A stretch of DNA of 60,268 nt from Porphyrobacter sp. SLTP (GTDB lineage Bacteria > Pseudomonadota > Alphaproteobacteria > Sphingomonadales > Sphingomonadaceae), in assembly GCF_009905735.1 (NCBI RefSeq), contig NZ_JAAALE010000020.1:1-60268 (forward strand), written 5' to 3'. Positions 1 through 8,701 of the stretch are shown in pieces. How positions within the stretch are numbered: the first letter of the stretch is position 1; each line of letters starts with the position of its first letter. A program made the translations under genes and the position numbers. The notes below the pieces were generated by a model. That model was not told the origin of the DNA and ran no database searches. It worked only from the letters and a program-made list of their open reading frames with translations.

Positions 1-463
1 ACAGGAAGCGGTATCGGAACAGCGTGGTACGCTCGACATAATCATTGGTGATTTCCGGCACCATGCTGATCGAGGGCACCTCGCAGGCCGACAGCAGCAG
101 GCGCACGCCCACGGCCAGCGCGACGATCTCCCAATAGGTCGGCACGCCGGTGAAGGGCGGCGACCACATCAGCACCCAGGCCAGCGCCAGCGGGATGGGC
201 GCGATGTAGAGCCACGGCAGACGGCGGCCCCAGCGAGTATAGGTGCGGTCGGACAAGTGCCCGATCAGCGGATCGGCGAAAGCATCGATGATCAGCGCGG
301 TCGCCAGCGCCGCGCCGACGATCCCGGCATCCACCCCCAGCACCAGATTGTAGAACGGCAGCAGGAAGAACGAAAAACCGCCGTCCTTGACCCCGAACGC
401 CACGGCACCGAACCCATGCATCACTTTGAGCCTGCCCGGAAGCGGCCCGGCAATCATGCTCAT
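1..463 (-). CDS. MFS transporter, GPH/MFS_2-type sugar-cation symporter (N-terminal part only)
   Basis: The reading frame runs leftward off the window, so only about 154 N-terminal residues are present. The first transmembrane segments are hydrophobic, followed by DAFADPLIGHLSDRT and RWGRRLPWLYIA. This matches the conserved loop of the glycoside-pentoside-hexuronide (GPH) branch of the major facilitator superfamily, which moves sugars with Na+ or H+ across the inner membrane. I chose the ATG at 463 because the mature fold begins right after it. A purine-rich GGAGAG lies about 50 nt further upstream, so an in-frame start a little upstream (TTG or ATT) cannot be excluded. It is divergent from the acyl-CoA dehydrogenase gene. 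Substrate unknown. Confidence 0.75.
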   Translation of the reverse strand, partial: MSMIAGPLPGRLKVMHGFGAVAFGVKDGGFSFFLLPFYNLVLGVDAGIVGAALATALIIDAFADPLIGHLSDRTYTRWGRRLPWLYIAPIPLALAWVLMWSPPFTGVPTYWEIVALAVGVRLLLSACEVPSISMVPEITNDYVERTTLFRYRFL

Positions 464-675
464 CCGCGCCCGTCCCACAGGCCACGCCAATCGCCGAATC
501 CGGCCAATGTCTCTCTCCTACTTCGGTTTCGAACCTAGACCGATTGCGCCGTCCGTCAATCGCGCCCGGTCTGACGCTACGGCATCGCGGAACCTGCGAT
601 GAGCCCTTGCGAGGGCCCTTCAAATGCCACTAACGTAAGCGTCAAGTGAGAGACACGAGAGAGGAGACTCGGCCC

Positions 676-1869
676 ATGGCTGATCTGGAAACATTCCGCA
701 GCGAAACCCGCGCATGGCTGGAGGCGAACTGCCCGGCCGAGATGCGCGAACCCGTGCGCGATGAAAGCGATATCTACTGGGGCGGCCGCCGCGCCACCTT
801 CAAGAATGACGCGCAAAAGGCGTGGCTCGAAGCCTGCGTGGCCAAGGGCTACACCGTGCCCGCATGGCCCAAGGCCTATGGCGGCGCGGGGCTTTCGCCG
901 GCGGAAGCCAAGGTGCTGCGCGAGGAAATGGGCCGCATCGGTGCCCGCCCGCCCCTGAGCAGCTTCGGCATCTGGATGCTCGGTCCGGCGCTGCTGCATT
1001 TCGGCACCGAAGGGCAGAAGCAGCGCTTCCTCAATGAAATCGCTCGCGGTGAAATCCGCTGGTGTCAGGGCTATTCCGAACCCGGTTCGGGCTCCGACCT
1101 CGTAAGCCTTCAGACCTTTGGCGAGGACAAGGGCGATCACTGGGTCGTCAACGGTCAGAAGGTCTGGACCTCCTATGCCGATCACGCCGACTGGATCTTC
1201 TGCCTCGTCCGCACCGACAAGGCCGACAAGTATTCCGGCATCACCTTCATGCTGTTCGACATGGCGAGCGAAGGGGTGGCCACCAAGCCGATCCTGCTGA
1301 TCAGCGGCAATTCGCCGTTCTGCGAAACCTTCTTCGACAATGTCGAGGTGCCCAAATCCTATGGCGAGGATTGCCCGGCCTATGTGGGCCAGATCAACCG
1401 CGGCTGGGACGTAGCCAAGTACCTGCTCGGCCATGAGCGCGAGATGATCTCGGGCGCGGATGGCGGCGACCGGACCGCCGGGATCGGCGCAGCGATGAAG
1501 CGGCATTCGGCCAAGCTCGGCGATGATCTCGACCCGGTGCTGCGCGCGGAGCTGGCGATGTTCGATGTCGACGCGCTGGCCTACACCGCGATGGGGGAGA
1601 AGTTCCTCGACGAGATCAAGGTCGGCAAGGCGCATCCCGCGCAGCCGAACATGATGAAATATGCGGGCACCGAGCTGAACAAGCGCCGCCACGAGCTGAT
1701 GATGGCGGTCGGCGGTTCGCGCAGCCTCGAATGGGACAGCGAGGAAACCGAAGGCGGCAAGCCGTCGCGCAGCTGGCTGCGGACCAAGGCGAACTCGATC
1801 GAAGGCGGGACGAGCGAAGTTATGCTCAACGTCATCGCCAAGCGCATTCTCGACCTGCCGGGCGCTTGA
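676..1869 (+). CDS. acyl-CoA dehydrogenase family protein
   Basis: A 397-residue flavoprotein-type acyl-CoA dehydrogenase. The order is an N-terminal helical domain, a middle beta domain with the typical CQGYSEPGSGSDL motif, and a C-terminal helical domain ending in EGGTSEVMLNVIAKRIL, as in class members that oxidise branched or unusual acyl-CoAs. The start at 676 follows an AGGAG-like site (GAGAGGAGACT). An upstream in-frame ATG at 646 would put non-conserved residues ahead of MADLETF. It is followed by a second acyl-CoA dehydrogenase and an SDR gene on the same strand, so the three probably form one catabolic operon. Such pairs often work as heteromers in steroid, terpene or fatty-acid breakdown. 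The substrate cannot be told from sequence. Confidence 0.93.
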   Translation: MADLETFRSETRAWLEANCPAEMREPVRDESDIYWGGRRATFKNDAQKAWLEACVAKGYTVPAWPKAYGGAGLSPAEAKVLREEMGRIGARPPLSSFGIWMLGPALLHFGTEGQKQRFLNEIARGEIRWCQGYSEPGSGSDLVSLQTFGEDKGDHWVVNGQKVWTSYADHADWIFCLVRTDKADKYSGITFMLFDMASEGVATKPILLISGNSPFCETFFDNVEVPKSYGEDCPAYVGQINRGWDVAKYLLGHEREMISGADGGDRTAGIGAAMKRHSAKLGDDLDPVLRAELAMFDVDALAYTAMGEKFLDEIKVGKAHPAQPNMMKYAGTELNKRRHELMMAVGGSRSLEWDSEETEGGKPSRSWLRTKANSIEGGTSEVMLNVIAKRILDLPGA

Positions 1870-1880
1870 AAATGGCGTCG

Positions 1881-1951
1881 CCCCGGGCTTGACCCGGGGC
1901 CGCTATCACCCTTGGCGCCAAGATCACAGCGGTCCCGGGTCAAGCCCGGGA
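1881..1951. repeat. palindromic intergenic repeat (CCCGGGcttgaCCCGGG type), two arms
   Basis: CCCCGGGCTTGACCCGGGG at 1881-1899 and TCCCGGGTCAAGCCCGGGA at 1933-1951 are each near-perfect palindromes and inverted copies of one another, separated by 33 nt. They lie in the gap between the two acyl-CoA dehydrogenase genes. This is the form of a REP-like element dispersed in many sphingomonad genomes. It may fold in the mRNA and tune expression of the downstream gene. A degenerate half copy appears at about 53,229-53,243. Confidence 0.75.
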
Positions 1952-1985
1952 TGACGTTCAGAAATTTTCCGGGAGAGGGAAAACA

Positions 1986-3125
1986 ATGCCCCTGTATCAC
2001 AACGAAGATCAGGCGATGCTCGCCGACACCGCGCGCGGGTTCATCGCGGAAGAAGGCAACATCGCCAAGCAACTGCGCCATTGGCGCGACCGCAATTGCA
2101 AGGACGGCTTTGGCCACGGGCTGTGGAAGCAGATGGCCGAAATGGGCTTCACGGGGATGCTGGTGGAGGAAGCTGACGGGGGCCTCGGTATGGGCCATGT
2201 CGAAGCCGGGATCGTGCTTGAGGAAATCGGTCGCAACCTGACGCCCTCGCCGTTCCTGACCTCATCCGTGCTGGCGGCCACCGCGCTGAAGCACAGTTCG
2301 GCGGATATGAAGGGCCGCTACCTGCCGGGCCTGATCGCGGGGGACAGCGTCTTCGCGGTCGCCATAGACGAAACCGCCAAGCACCGCCCCAGCCGCATCA
2401 CCACCCGCGCCGAAAAGTCGGGCAACGGCTTCAAGCTGAACGGGGCCAAGAGTTTCGTCATTCATGGCGGTAGCGCCGACATGATCGTGGTCGCTGCGCG
2501 CACATCGGGCGGGGACGAAGATGCGGACGGGATCACCTTGTTCGCCGTGCCCAAGGACGTTGCCGGGGCGTCGCACGATCATGTGCGCCTCGTTGACAGT
2601 TCGATGGCGACTCATATGCGGCTCGATAACGTCGAATTGGATGGCGATGCGGTCATCGGCGAGATCGACGGCGGGCGCGCCGTGCTCGATGCGATGCTGC
2701 TGGCGGGCCGGGTTGGCGCGGCGGCGGAAGGCGTCGGCGTTGCGCGGGGCGCGATGGACATGACGGTCGATTACCTCAAGCAACGCAAGCAGTTCGGCAA
2801 GCTGATCGGCGAGTTCCAGGCGCTCCAGCACCGTGCCAGCCATCTCTATTCCGAAGTCGAAATTGCCCGCGCCGCCACCATCAAGGCGCAGCAATTGCTC
2901 GATGCCGGTGCGCCGAGTGCCGATCTGATGGCGAGCGTCGCCAAGGCCAAGGTCGCCAAGACCGCGCGGCTTGCGGTGCAGGAAGGCGTGCAGATGCACG
3001 GCGGCATCGGCATGACCGACGAATACGACATCGGCCTCTACATGAAGCGCGACCGCGCTTTGGCCGAATTCCTGGGCGATGCCTATTTCCACGCGAACCG
3101 CGTGGCGACCTTGAGTGGATATTAA
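1986..3125 (+). CDS. acyl-CoA dehydrogenase family protein (second subunit or paralogue)
   Basis: A 379-residue acyl-CoA dehydrogenase of the shorter, more divergent type that commonly pairs with a larger one. The C-terminal segment QMHGGIGMTDEYDIGLYMKR is the hallmark of the family's FAD-binding C-domain. The ATG at 1986 follows GGGAGAGGGA, a clear ribosome-binding site. It sits 116 nt after the first dehydrogenase, with the REP-like palindromes in the gap, and 3 nt before the SDR gene. By analogy with heteromeric alpha-2-beta-2 dehydrogenases it may be a structural partner of the first gene. That is inference from adjacency. Confidence 0.9.
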   Translation: MPLYHNEDQAMLADTARGFIAEEGNIAKQLRHWRDRNCKDGFGHGLWKQMAEMGFTGMLVEEADGGLGMGHVEAGIVLEEIGRNLTPSPFLTSSVLAATALKHSSADMKGRYLPGLIAGDSVFAVAIDETAKHRPSRITTRAEKSGNGFKLNGAKSFVIHGGSADMIVVAARTSGGDEDADGITLFAVPKDVAGASHDHVRLVDSSMATHMRLDNVELDGDAVIGEIDGGRAVLDAMLLAGRVGAAAEGVGVARGAMDMTVDYLKQRKQFGKLIGEFQALQHRASHLYSEVEIARAATIKAQQLLDAGAPSADLMASVAKAKVAKTARLAVQEGVQMHGGIGMTDEYDIGLYMKRDRALAEFLGDAYFHANRVATLSGY

Positions 3126-3128
3126 ATC

Positions 3129-3941
3129 ATGGACATTCAATCACTTTTCAGCCTCGAAGGCCGCATTGCCCTCGTCACCGGCGGCTCGCGGGGCATCGGC
3201 AAGATGTTCGTCGAAGGTCTGCTCGCCGCGGGCTGCGCCAAGGTCTATATCTCGGCGCGCAAGCGTGACCAGATGCAGGACACGATCGACCAGTTCGGCG
3301 CGGACCGGGTGATCGGCATCCCTGCCGACCTCAGCCAGATGGATGGCATGGTCAGCCTCGCCAATGAATTGAAGGCGCGCGAGACGCGGCTCGACATCCT
3401 CATCAACAATGCCGGAGCGGCGTGGGGCCAGCCTTACCTTGAGTTCTCGGAAGCCGGGTGGCACCGGACGATGGACCTGAACGTCAAGACCCCGTTCTTC
3501 CTCACCCAGAAGCTCCACGATCTGCTGGTGGCTGGCGGCAAGGCCGGGCATCCGGCCAAGGTGATCCACGTCTCGTCCATCGACGGCCAGCGGATCAACC
3601 CGTGGGAAACCTATGCCTATCAGGCGTCGAAGGCGGCGGTGATCCAGCTGACCCGGCGCATGGCGGCGCGGCTGATTCAGGACAATATCGTGGTGTCCTC
3701 CATCGCTCCCGGCGCTTTCCCGTCGGAGATGAACAAGGCCGCCAAGGATGCGCCTGACGCCAGCGCCTCGGGCATCCCTGCCAAGCGCATCGGCACCGCC
3801 GAGGACATGGCCGCCGCCGCGATCTACCTGTGCAGCCGCGCGGGCGATTATGTGGTGGGCGAGACGCTGACGGTTGACGGCGGCGTGGTCAACGCGCTGC
3901 TGCCGAACCACTTTGCCGATCCGGCCGGCGGCGGGCACTGA
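3129..3941 (+). CDS. SDR family NAD(P)-dependent oxidoreductase
   Basis: A 270-residue classical short-chain dehydrogenase/reductase. It has the nucleotide-binding TGGSRGIG near residue 17, NNAG near residue 95, the catalytic serine in HVSSIDGQ and YQASK as the catalytic Tyr/Lys. The C-terminus VVGETLTVDGG is also typical. Only 3 nt separate it from the preceding acyl-CoA dehydrogenase, so they are almost certainly co-transcribed. It probably oxidises or reduces a hydroxy/keto intermediate of the same acyl-CoA pathway. Substrate unknown. Confidence 0.93.
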   Translation: MDIQSLFSLEGRIALVTGGSRGIGKMFVEGLLAAGCAKVYISARKRDQMQDTIDQFGADRVIGIPADLSQMDGMVSLANELKARETRLDILINNAGAAWGQPYLEFSEAGWHRTMDLNVKTPFFLTQKLHDLLVAGGKAGHPAKVIHVSSIDGQRINPWETYAYQASKAAVIQLTRRMAARLIQDNIVVSSIAPGAFPSEMNKAAKDAPDASASGIPAKRIGTAEDMAAAAIYLCSRAGDYVVGETLTVDGGVVNALLPNHFADPAGGGH

Positions 3942-3968
3942 GCCTCCATGCAGAGCTGAGCGAAGGAG

Positions 3969-3990
3969 CCGGGGGAGCGATCCTCCGGCC
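3969..3990 (+). terminator. possible rho-independent terminator after the SDR gene
   Basis: CCGGGGGA and TCCTCCGG can pair (one G-U) around a 4-nt loop, 28 nt after the SDR stop codon, followed by a short pyrimidine run (CCCTTCTT). The T tract is weak, so this is a tentative call. Confidence 0.4.
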
Positions 3991-4105
3991 CTTCTTATTC
4001 GCCGCCCGCTATACTAGAATAGAGCGAGCCGCGCCGCGCAACGGCACGGTCGGCATTCGGGACGGCTGAAGCAGTGTGCACAGTCCGACTGAGCGGAGAC
4101 CACCA

Positions 4106-4303
4106 ATGGCCACAGTACCCACGCCCACGCCCGATACGGTCGAACCCACCGCGCCGCCGGTGGAAGCGCCGCCGCAGCCGAGCGAGCCGTTCCCGCCCTC
4201 GCCCGACGAAACCGAGCCCACACCGCCCGATATCGACGAGCCCGGTCGGGGCCCGGACGAGATACCGCCGGAGTTCCCCGGCATCAGCGACCCCGATCAG
4301 TAG
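4106..4303 (+). CDS. proline/glutamate-rich small protein
   Basis: A 65-residue low-complexity protein rich in Pro, Glu, Thr and Asp (blocks such as PTPTPDTVEPTAPPVEAPP). It ends in a PGRGPDEIPPEFPG-like tail. I start it at ATG 4106, after GCGGAGACC; a longer frame begins at 4076. There is no signal peptide and no recognised domain. Small Pro-rich proteins of this look are frequent in sphingomonads, but no function is known to me. It is convergent with the porin gene, with only 7 nt between their stop codons. It may be real but is easily confused with a GC-rich chance frame. Confidence 0.5.
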   Translation: MATVPTPTPDTVEPTAPPVEAPPQPSEPFPPSPDETEPTPPDIDEPGRGPDEIPPEFPGISDPDQ

Positions 4304-4310
4304 ATCCGAC

Positions 4311-5774
4311 TTAGTAGTTCCACTGCGCCTGCACGCGCAGGATCTGCCCTTCGGCCTGCCCGAAGCGCCGTTCGTCAGCCTCCTTGCGTGAGGCCCAGCC
4401 ATAGGTGGTGGTGATCTCCAGCGCCGGGTCGATCTGGAATTCCAGGCCCAGTTCCAGTTCCTCGGTCTCAAGCCGGGGTGCGTTGATCGCCGCCTTGAAG
4501 CCGCCGCGGTAATACTGCCAGCGGGCGAAGGGATGGATCGTGCCGATGGGCGTCTCGTCGATCTTGGCCATCACCTGCACATAGCCGCCGTCAACCGGGC
4601 GTTCCTCGATCCGGCCGGTGGCGGGGACGAATTCCGGCCCGGTGCCCCAGTTCCATTCCGCCTGAACGCCGAAGGGTTGGGGGTAGAGGATCGCATGCAG
4701 GTTGACGCGGTTGTCCTTGAAACCCACCGGGCTGACCCCGCCGGTGCGGATTTCCGGGCGGATGGTGTTGCGCATCACCGATCCGCCGATCTCGAACACC
4801 TGACCATTGAGGCCCAGACCGTCGAGCTCAAACGGCCAAGTCGCCAGCGCCACCGCCATCAGGTCATTATCGGTCTCGGTGCGGTTGAGGCCTTGCCCGT
4901 TGAACACGCCGAACCCGAAGGCGCCGTAATTGCCGAAGAGCTTCTGCCCATCATCCGCCAGCCGGTCCCAGATCGCCTGCACGCGCGGCGGGGTGTAGTA
5001 GGCGACGATCCCGAGATCGCGCTCGCCCGATGCAGCGGAGTTGATCGCATCGGTTCGGTCCAGCGCGAGGCGGTTGGACGAGGACTGCATGTTCTCCCAC
5101 CCATAGGGCACCTTCGACTGTCCGAGGCGGATACGGAACGACTTGTCACCGGTCGGGAAGACATCGGCATACATGTCGCGCAAGGACACCGTGCCCTCAC
5201 GCCGTTCACCGACCGACTGGTTGGAGACGGCGGCGGCGAAATCGGGCTGGAAGTAGAGCGACACGTGCTCATTCAGGTCGCCTTGGAGAACCAGGCGCAT
5301 CCGGCGGAACGTGAAGTTGCTGTCGCCGTTCACCGCGCTGTCGTGGATCGAGCGCAGGCGCGAAACCCCGGCTGGTGCGTCGGCATCGCCCGAGACGATC
5401 TGGTTGAAGCGCATCTGGGTGTAGCCGCGCAGGCGCAGCTTTTCGTACCACGCCTCGCGCTTGGGCTTGGGCGTGGCGGCGGCGAGCGGGATCGACTCCG
5501 GCGCGGGCGGGGCGCTGATCGGAGCGGGCGCTGCGGGCGCGGGCACAGCAACGGGTGCCGGGACAGGCGAATAGGCGGGCTGAGTCGCTTGCAGCGCGCT
5601 GACCATCGCCTTCAATTCATCAATCTGACGCTGAAGATCGGCGATGGTGTTCGCCTGATCGGGCGCTTGCGACCCGGCGGGCGACTCGGTCTGCGCCATT
5701 GCAGGAGCGCAGGTGCTCGCGAGCAGACTGGCAGTGATCAGGCGGGCGGCGAAGCCAAAAGAAGGGCGGGACAT
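4311..5774 (-). CDS. OprO/OprP-type phosphate-selective porin family protein
   Basis: A 487-residue outer-membrane protein. A signal peptide ending in CAPAMAQ is followed by a short coiled coil (about residues 43-64, ANTIADLQRQIDELKAM), a Pro/Ala-rich linker, and a long beta-barrel ending in an aromatic residue (VQAQWNY). The coiled coil plus barrel is the layout of the OprO/OprP porin family, which forms trimeric anion channels often specific for phosphate or polyphosphate. Consistent with that role, the upstream region carries three TGTCA-like half-sites at 11-bp spacing (see 5831-5858), the form of a PhoB box. Anion specificity is inferred. Confidence 0.87.
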   Translation of the reverse strand: MSRPSFGFAARLITASLLASTCAPAMAQTESPAGSQAPDQANTIADLQRQIDELKAMVSALQATQPAYSPVPAPVAVPAPAAPAPISAPPAPESIPLAAATPKPKREAWYEKLRLRGYTQMRFNQIVSGDADAPAGVSRLRSIHDSAVNGDSNFTFRRMRLVLQGDLNEHVSLYFQPDFAAAVSNQSVGERREGTVSLRDMYADVFPTGDKSFRIRLGQSKVPYGWENMQSSSNRLALDRTDAINSAASGERDLGIVAYYTPPRVQAIWDRLADDGQKLFGNYGAFGFGVFNGQGLNRTETDNDLMAVALATWPFELDGLGLNGQVFEIGGSVMRNTIRPEIRTGGVSPVGFKDNRVNLHAILYPQPFGVQAEWNWGTGPEFVPATGRIEERPVDGGYVQVMAKIDETPIGTIHPFARWQYYRGGFKAAINAPRLETEELELGLEFQIDPALEITTTYGWASRKEADERRFGQAEGQILRVQAQWNY

Positions 5775-5830
5775 GAACTACCGCTTTCGCAAGATGCCCG
5801 CTCACAATAAGCTGGCTGCGAGGCGCGGAT

Positions 5831-5858
5831 ATGTCGTTTGAGTGTCAGATATATGACA
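5831..5858 (-). promoter_or_regulatory. candidate PhoB box (three 11-bp-spaced half-sites)
   Basis: Read on the minus strand, TGTCAT, TGACAC and CGACAT begin exactly 11 bp apart (plus-strand hexamers start at 5853, 5842 and 5831). Pho boxes consist of CTGTCA-like half-sites at 11-bp spacing. The first two here, TGTCATATATCTGACAC, are close to that consensus. The site ends about 57 nt upstream of the porin start codon, a sensible activator position. Confidence 0.6.
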
Positions 5859-5914
5859 TTTGCGACCGTTTTATCACAATTGCGACAAACGACCCTCTCC
5901 CTTGCGATCAGAGG

Positions 5915-6565
5915 TTAGCCCATCAAGCCGCGCACAAACGGGATCAACCCGGTCTGACGCGCGCGCTTCATGCGTTCCGCTTCAAGGATCGCGTGCACCT
6001 TGTCGAAGCACAGGTTCACATCATCATTGATGATCACGTAGTCATAGCCGTCCCAGTGGCTGATCTCGGCGCGGGCGCGCTCCATGCGGGCGTTGATGAC
6101 CTCGGTGCTATCGGTGGCGCGGCCTTTGAGGCGGCGGTGCAGCTCATCGATCGAAGGCGGCAGGATGAACACCCGCACCACGTCCTGCTGGTCTTTCTGG
6201 TACAGCTGCTGGGTGCCCTGCCAGTCGATATCAAACAGGAAGTCCTGCCCTTCCTTCAGCGCGGCGCGAATCTTGCCCTTGGGGGTGCCATAGCGGTGGC
6301 CGAAGACGTGCGCCCATTCGTAGAAGTCGTCCTCTTCGACCATGCGGTCAAACTCGGCCTCGGTGACGAAATGGTAATGCACCCCGTCGACCTCGTTCGG
6401 GCGCGGCGGGCGGGTGGTGGCCGAGACCGAGAGCTTGATCTCGGCGTCCTTGGCCAGCAGCATCCGCGACAGCGTCGTCTTGCCCGCGCCGGATGGCGAG
6501 GAGAGGATGAACATCAGGCCCCGGCGATGGAGCGTGTCGTCTGCGTGGTGTGAGGTGTCGCCCAT
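5915..6565 (-). CDS. gmk: guanylate kinase
   Basis: A 216-residue guanylate kinase, which phosphorylates GMP/dGMP to GDP/dGDP with ATP in the cytoplasm. The P-loop SSPSGAGKTT, the GMP-binding VSATTRPPRPNEVDGVHY block and the lid region are all present. The frame is open further upstream, but MGDTSHH at 6565 is the most reasonable start. The next gene downstream on this strand is the porin, 140 nt away and behind its own putative Pho box, so the two are probably separate units. Confidence 0.96.
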   Translation of the reverse strand: MGDTSHHADDTLHRRGLMFILSSPSGAGKTTLSRMLLAKDAEIKLSVSATTRPPRPNEVDGVHYHFVTEAEFDRMVEEDDFYEWAHVFGHRYGTPKGKIRAALKEGQDFLFDIDWQGTQQLYQKDQQDVVRVFILPPSIDELHRRLKGRATDSTEVINARMERARAEISHWDGYDYVIINDDVNLCFDKVHAILEAERMKRARQTGLIPFVRGLMG

Positions 6566-6607
6566 AGGCCCCGTTGCACCAACACAGGCGTGCAAATCAA
6601 GCGGCGA

Positions 6608-7033
6608 TCAGGATTCGCCGGTGGGTGTCTTGCGCGCCTTGCGCTTTGCTTCGAGCCGCTTGCCCCGATCATAGAACACCTTGGCCGCCAGCCCGCCTGC
6701 CACCACCGCCAGCCCGATGGGCGATCGGCGCGCGAGGTGGCTGGCACCCCACAAGGCTACGCTGGTGGCCAATCCGCGCCCGTCGACCAGCTTGTCGGCC
6801 TTGGCCTTGTCATAGCTTTTGACGAGCAGCCCGCGTTCCATCCGGTTGCGCAGCATTCCGCCAGCGGCGCGCAAGACGATGTCGGCGATCACGAGATTGG
6901 TGCCGGCCACCGGACTGGGCAGCGGCAGACCGGCGGGACCGGTCGGGGCGGGCTTATTGCTGGCGGCATCAGCGGGCGGCACAGTTGCGGCCTTGCCACG
7001 CCTGCCCCTGCTCGCCCCTTTGCCCCGCGCCAT
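6608..7033 (-). CDS. conserved hypothetical protein, basic, weakly membrane-associated
   Basis: A 141-residue protein with a basic N-terminus (MARGKGASRGRRGK), an Ala/Pro-rich linker, and a conserved-looking C-terminal half containing a hydrophobic stretch (SPIGLAVVAGGLAAKVFYD) and a Lys/Arg-rich tail. I do not recognise a named domain. It lies 5 nt after the sspB-like gene and 42 nt before gmk on the same strand, so it is probably co-transcribed with both. A role cannot be assigned. Confidence 0.7.
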   Translation of the reverse strand: MARGKGASRGRRGKAATVPPADAASNKPAPTGPAGLPLPSPVAGTNLVIADIVLRAAGGMLRNRMERGLLVKSYDKAKADKLVDGRGLATSVALWGASHLARRSPIGLAVVAGGLAAKVFYDRGKRLEAKRKARKTPTGES

Positions 7034-7038
7034 CGGGC

Positions 7039-7518
7039 CTACTTCTTGCGTCCGAAATCGATGCTGACCACGTTCGAGCCATCGGGATCCGTGTCCGGCC
7101 CGTCATTTTCGGCGTCTTCGTGGGCTTCGGGCTCCAGCTCCTCCACCGCCGCTTGGAACTGGAGGCCGAAGTCGACCGCCGGATCGACGAAGGCGGTGAT
7201 CGCGGCGAAGGGAATCTGCAACTTCGCCGGCACCTGATTGAAGGTGAGGCTGACCGTGAAGCTTTGCGGGAAGACCTCGAGATCCCAGAACTTGTTCTGG
7301 AGCACGATGGTCATCTCGTCCGGGAAGCGTTCGCGCAGATGCGGCGGGATCGATACGCCCGGCGCTCCGGTCTTGAAGGTGATGTAGAAGTGATGCGTGC
7401 CAGGCAGCATCCCGCCGCCGCTGACGATCGAGCCAAGGACTCGGCCAACCACAGCGCGCAGAGCTTCCTGCACGATCTCGTCATAGGGGATCAGGCTGTC
7501 GGGTGTGTCGCTGGTCAT
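7039..7518 (-). CDS. sspB: SspB-family ClpXP adaptor protein
   Basis: A 159-residue protein matching the alphaproteobacterial SspB family. Conserved blocks are [42 protein letters not shown] and [19 protein letters not shown] variable acidic C-terminal linker ends in a short conserved FGRKK tail. SspB tethers substrates such as ssrA-tagged peptides to the ClpXP protease; the short C-terminal tail is the part that docks ClpX. I set the start at MTSDTPDS (7518), because the longer frame upstream overlaps the hisB leader and is not SspB-like. Confidence 0.9.
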   Translation of the reverse strand: MTSDTPDSLIPYDEIVQEALRAVVGRVLGSIVSGGGMLPGTHHFYITFKTGAPGVSIPPHLRERFPDEMTIVLQNKFWDLEVFPQSFTVSLTFNQVPAKLQIPFAAITAFVDPAVDFGLQFQAAVEELEPEAHEDAENDGPDTDPDGSNVVSIDFGRKK

Positions 7519-7675
7519 CACGTGCGGATTGGTGACGCTGCGCGCGGGCTTGGTCAAGCCCCCATCCCGCTTTGACGCCGGTTTGGCTGGGCATTGCCGC
7601 GCGGGATTGACGCGGCTTCGCAAGCAGATGCGCGCGATGCTTGTCTTGCGCGCCGAGCCGACTATAGCGCGGCTC

Positions 7676-8296
7676 ATGGTCAGCACCCCCGCCCCAACCC
7701 CTCAGCGCACCGGCTCGGTCGAGCGTAACACCACCGAGACCGCCATCGCCATCCACGTCAATCTCGACGGGACGGGCGCCTATGATGTGTCGACCGGGAT
7801 CGGGTTCCTCGATCACATGGTTGAACAGTTCAGCCGCCACTCGCTGATCGATGTGACGATGAAGGTGCAGGGCGACCTGCACGTCGACCAGCACCACACC
7901 ACCGAAGATTCGGCGATTGCGCTGGGGCAGGCGATCACCCAGGCCTTGGGCGACAAGGCCGGGATCGGGCGATATGGCGCGGCCTATTCCCCGATGGACG
8001 AGACGCTGAGCCGCGTGGCGCTGGATATTTCTGGGCGGCCTTTCCTCGTATGGAAAGCAAAGTTCACGCAAGAAAAACTCGGCGAATGGGACACCGAACT
8101 GATCGAACACTGGTTCCATTCGGTCAGCCAGAGCGCGGGCATCACCCTGCACATGGAACTGCTCTACGGCAGCAACAACCACCACATCTGCGAGAGCCTC
8201 TACAAGGGCTTCGCCCGCGCGATGCGGCAGGCGGTGGAGCGCGACCCGCGCAAAGGCGGCGCGATCCCGAGCACCAAGGGGCAGCTGGGTGGCTAG
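7676..8296 (+). CDS. hisB: imidazoleglycerol-phosphate dehydratase
   Basis: HisB removes water from imidazole glycerol phosphate in histidine synthesis. The 206-residue protein has the two internally related metal-binding motifs (GFLDHM...HHTTED and the later HWFHS...NNHH). Length is typical of the stand-alone bacterial enzyme, without the phosphatase fusion of enterobacteria. The ATG at 7676 is chosen because [22 protein letters not shown] starts the conserved fold; the frame is open about 170 nt further upstream. First gene of the his cluster, divergent from sspB. Confidence 0.97.
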   Translation: MVSTPAPTPQRTGSVERNTTETAIAIHVNLDGTGAYDVSTGIGFLDHMVEQFSRHSLIDVTMKVQGDLHVDQHHTTEDSAIALGQAITQALGDKAGIGRYGAAYSPMDETLSRVALDISGRPFLVWKAKFTQEKLGEWDTELIEHWFHSVSQSAGITLHMELLYGSNNHHICESLYKGFARAMRQAVERDPRKGGAIPSTKGQLGG

Positions 8297-8585
8297 CATC
8301 TTCATCGCCTCGCTGACCTACACCGTCCCGATCGAACAGGTCGATGCGGTGCTGGCCGATCACTTGGCATGGCTGAAAGCCGGTCATGACACGGGGCATT
8401 TTCTCGCCTGGGGCCCGCGCGAGCCGCGCGATGGCGGGCTGATCTTCGTGAAGGCCGCGAGCCGCGCCGAGGCTGAGGCGCTGCTGATGAGCGACCCGTT
8501 CATGCTCCACCAATTGGCCGACCTTACCATCATCCAATGGACCCCGCGCTTTGTCGGGCCGGGGCTGGAGGCTTTCAGTGCCTAG
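8289..8585 (+). CDS. YciI family protein
   Basis: A 98-residue ferredoxin-like (dimeric alpha/beta barrel) protein of the YciI family. The conserved pattern has a His near residue 25 ([11 protein letters not shown]), a GPREPRDGG loop, and [13 protein letters not shown] near the end. It starts with GTG and overlaps the end of hisB by 8 nt, so the two are translationally coupled. YciI proteins are of uncertain function. The position inside the his operon suggests a minor or salvage role there, which is inference. Confidence 0.88.
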   Translation: MASIFIASLTYTVPIEQVDAVLADHLAWLKAGHDTGHFLAWGPREPRDGGLIFVKAASRAEAEALLMSDPFMLHQLADLTIIQWTPRFVGPGLEAFSA

Positions 8586-8701
8586 AAGCGCTGGAACGGC
8601 TGCCCCGCAGCCGCAAGCGCGACTGCGCGCCCGCAGCGGGCACGGCTTTGCCGCGCGCCTAGCGAGGACCGCGCGCCCGGATGGGTGTGCGGAAAGCAAA
8701 A

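Noticed and set aside
42..623. 193-codon leftward frame
   Set aside because: Arg/Gly/Ala-rich shadow in the wrong frame of the MFS transporter; the +1 frame shows clear transmembrane segments and the GPH motif.
577..1692. 371-codon leftward frame
   Set aside because: Antisense of the acyl-CoA dehydrogenase; composition is typical of GC-rich mirror frames.
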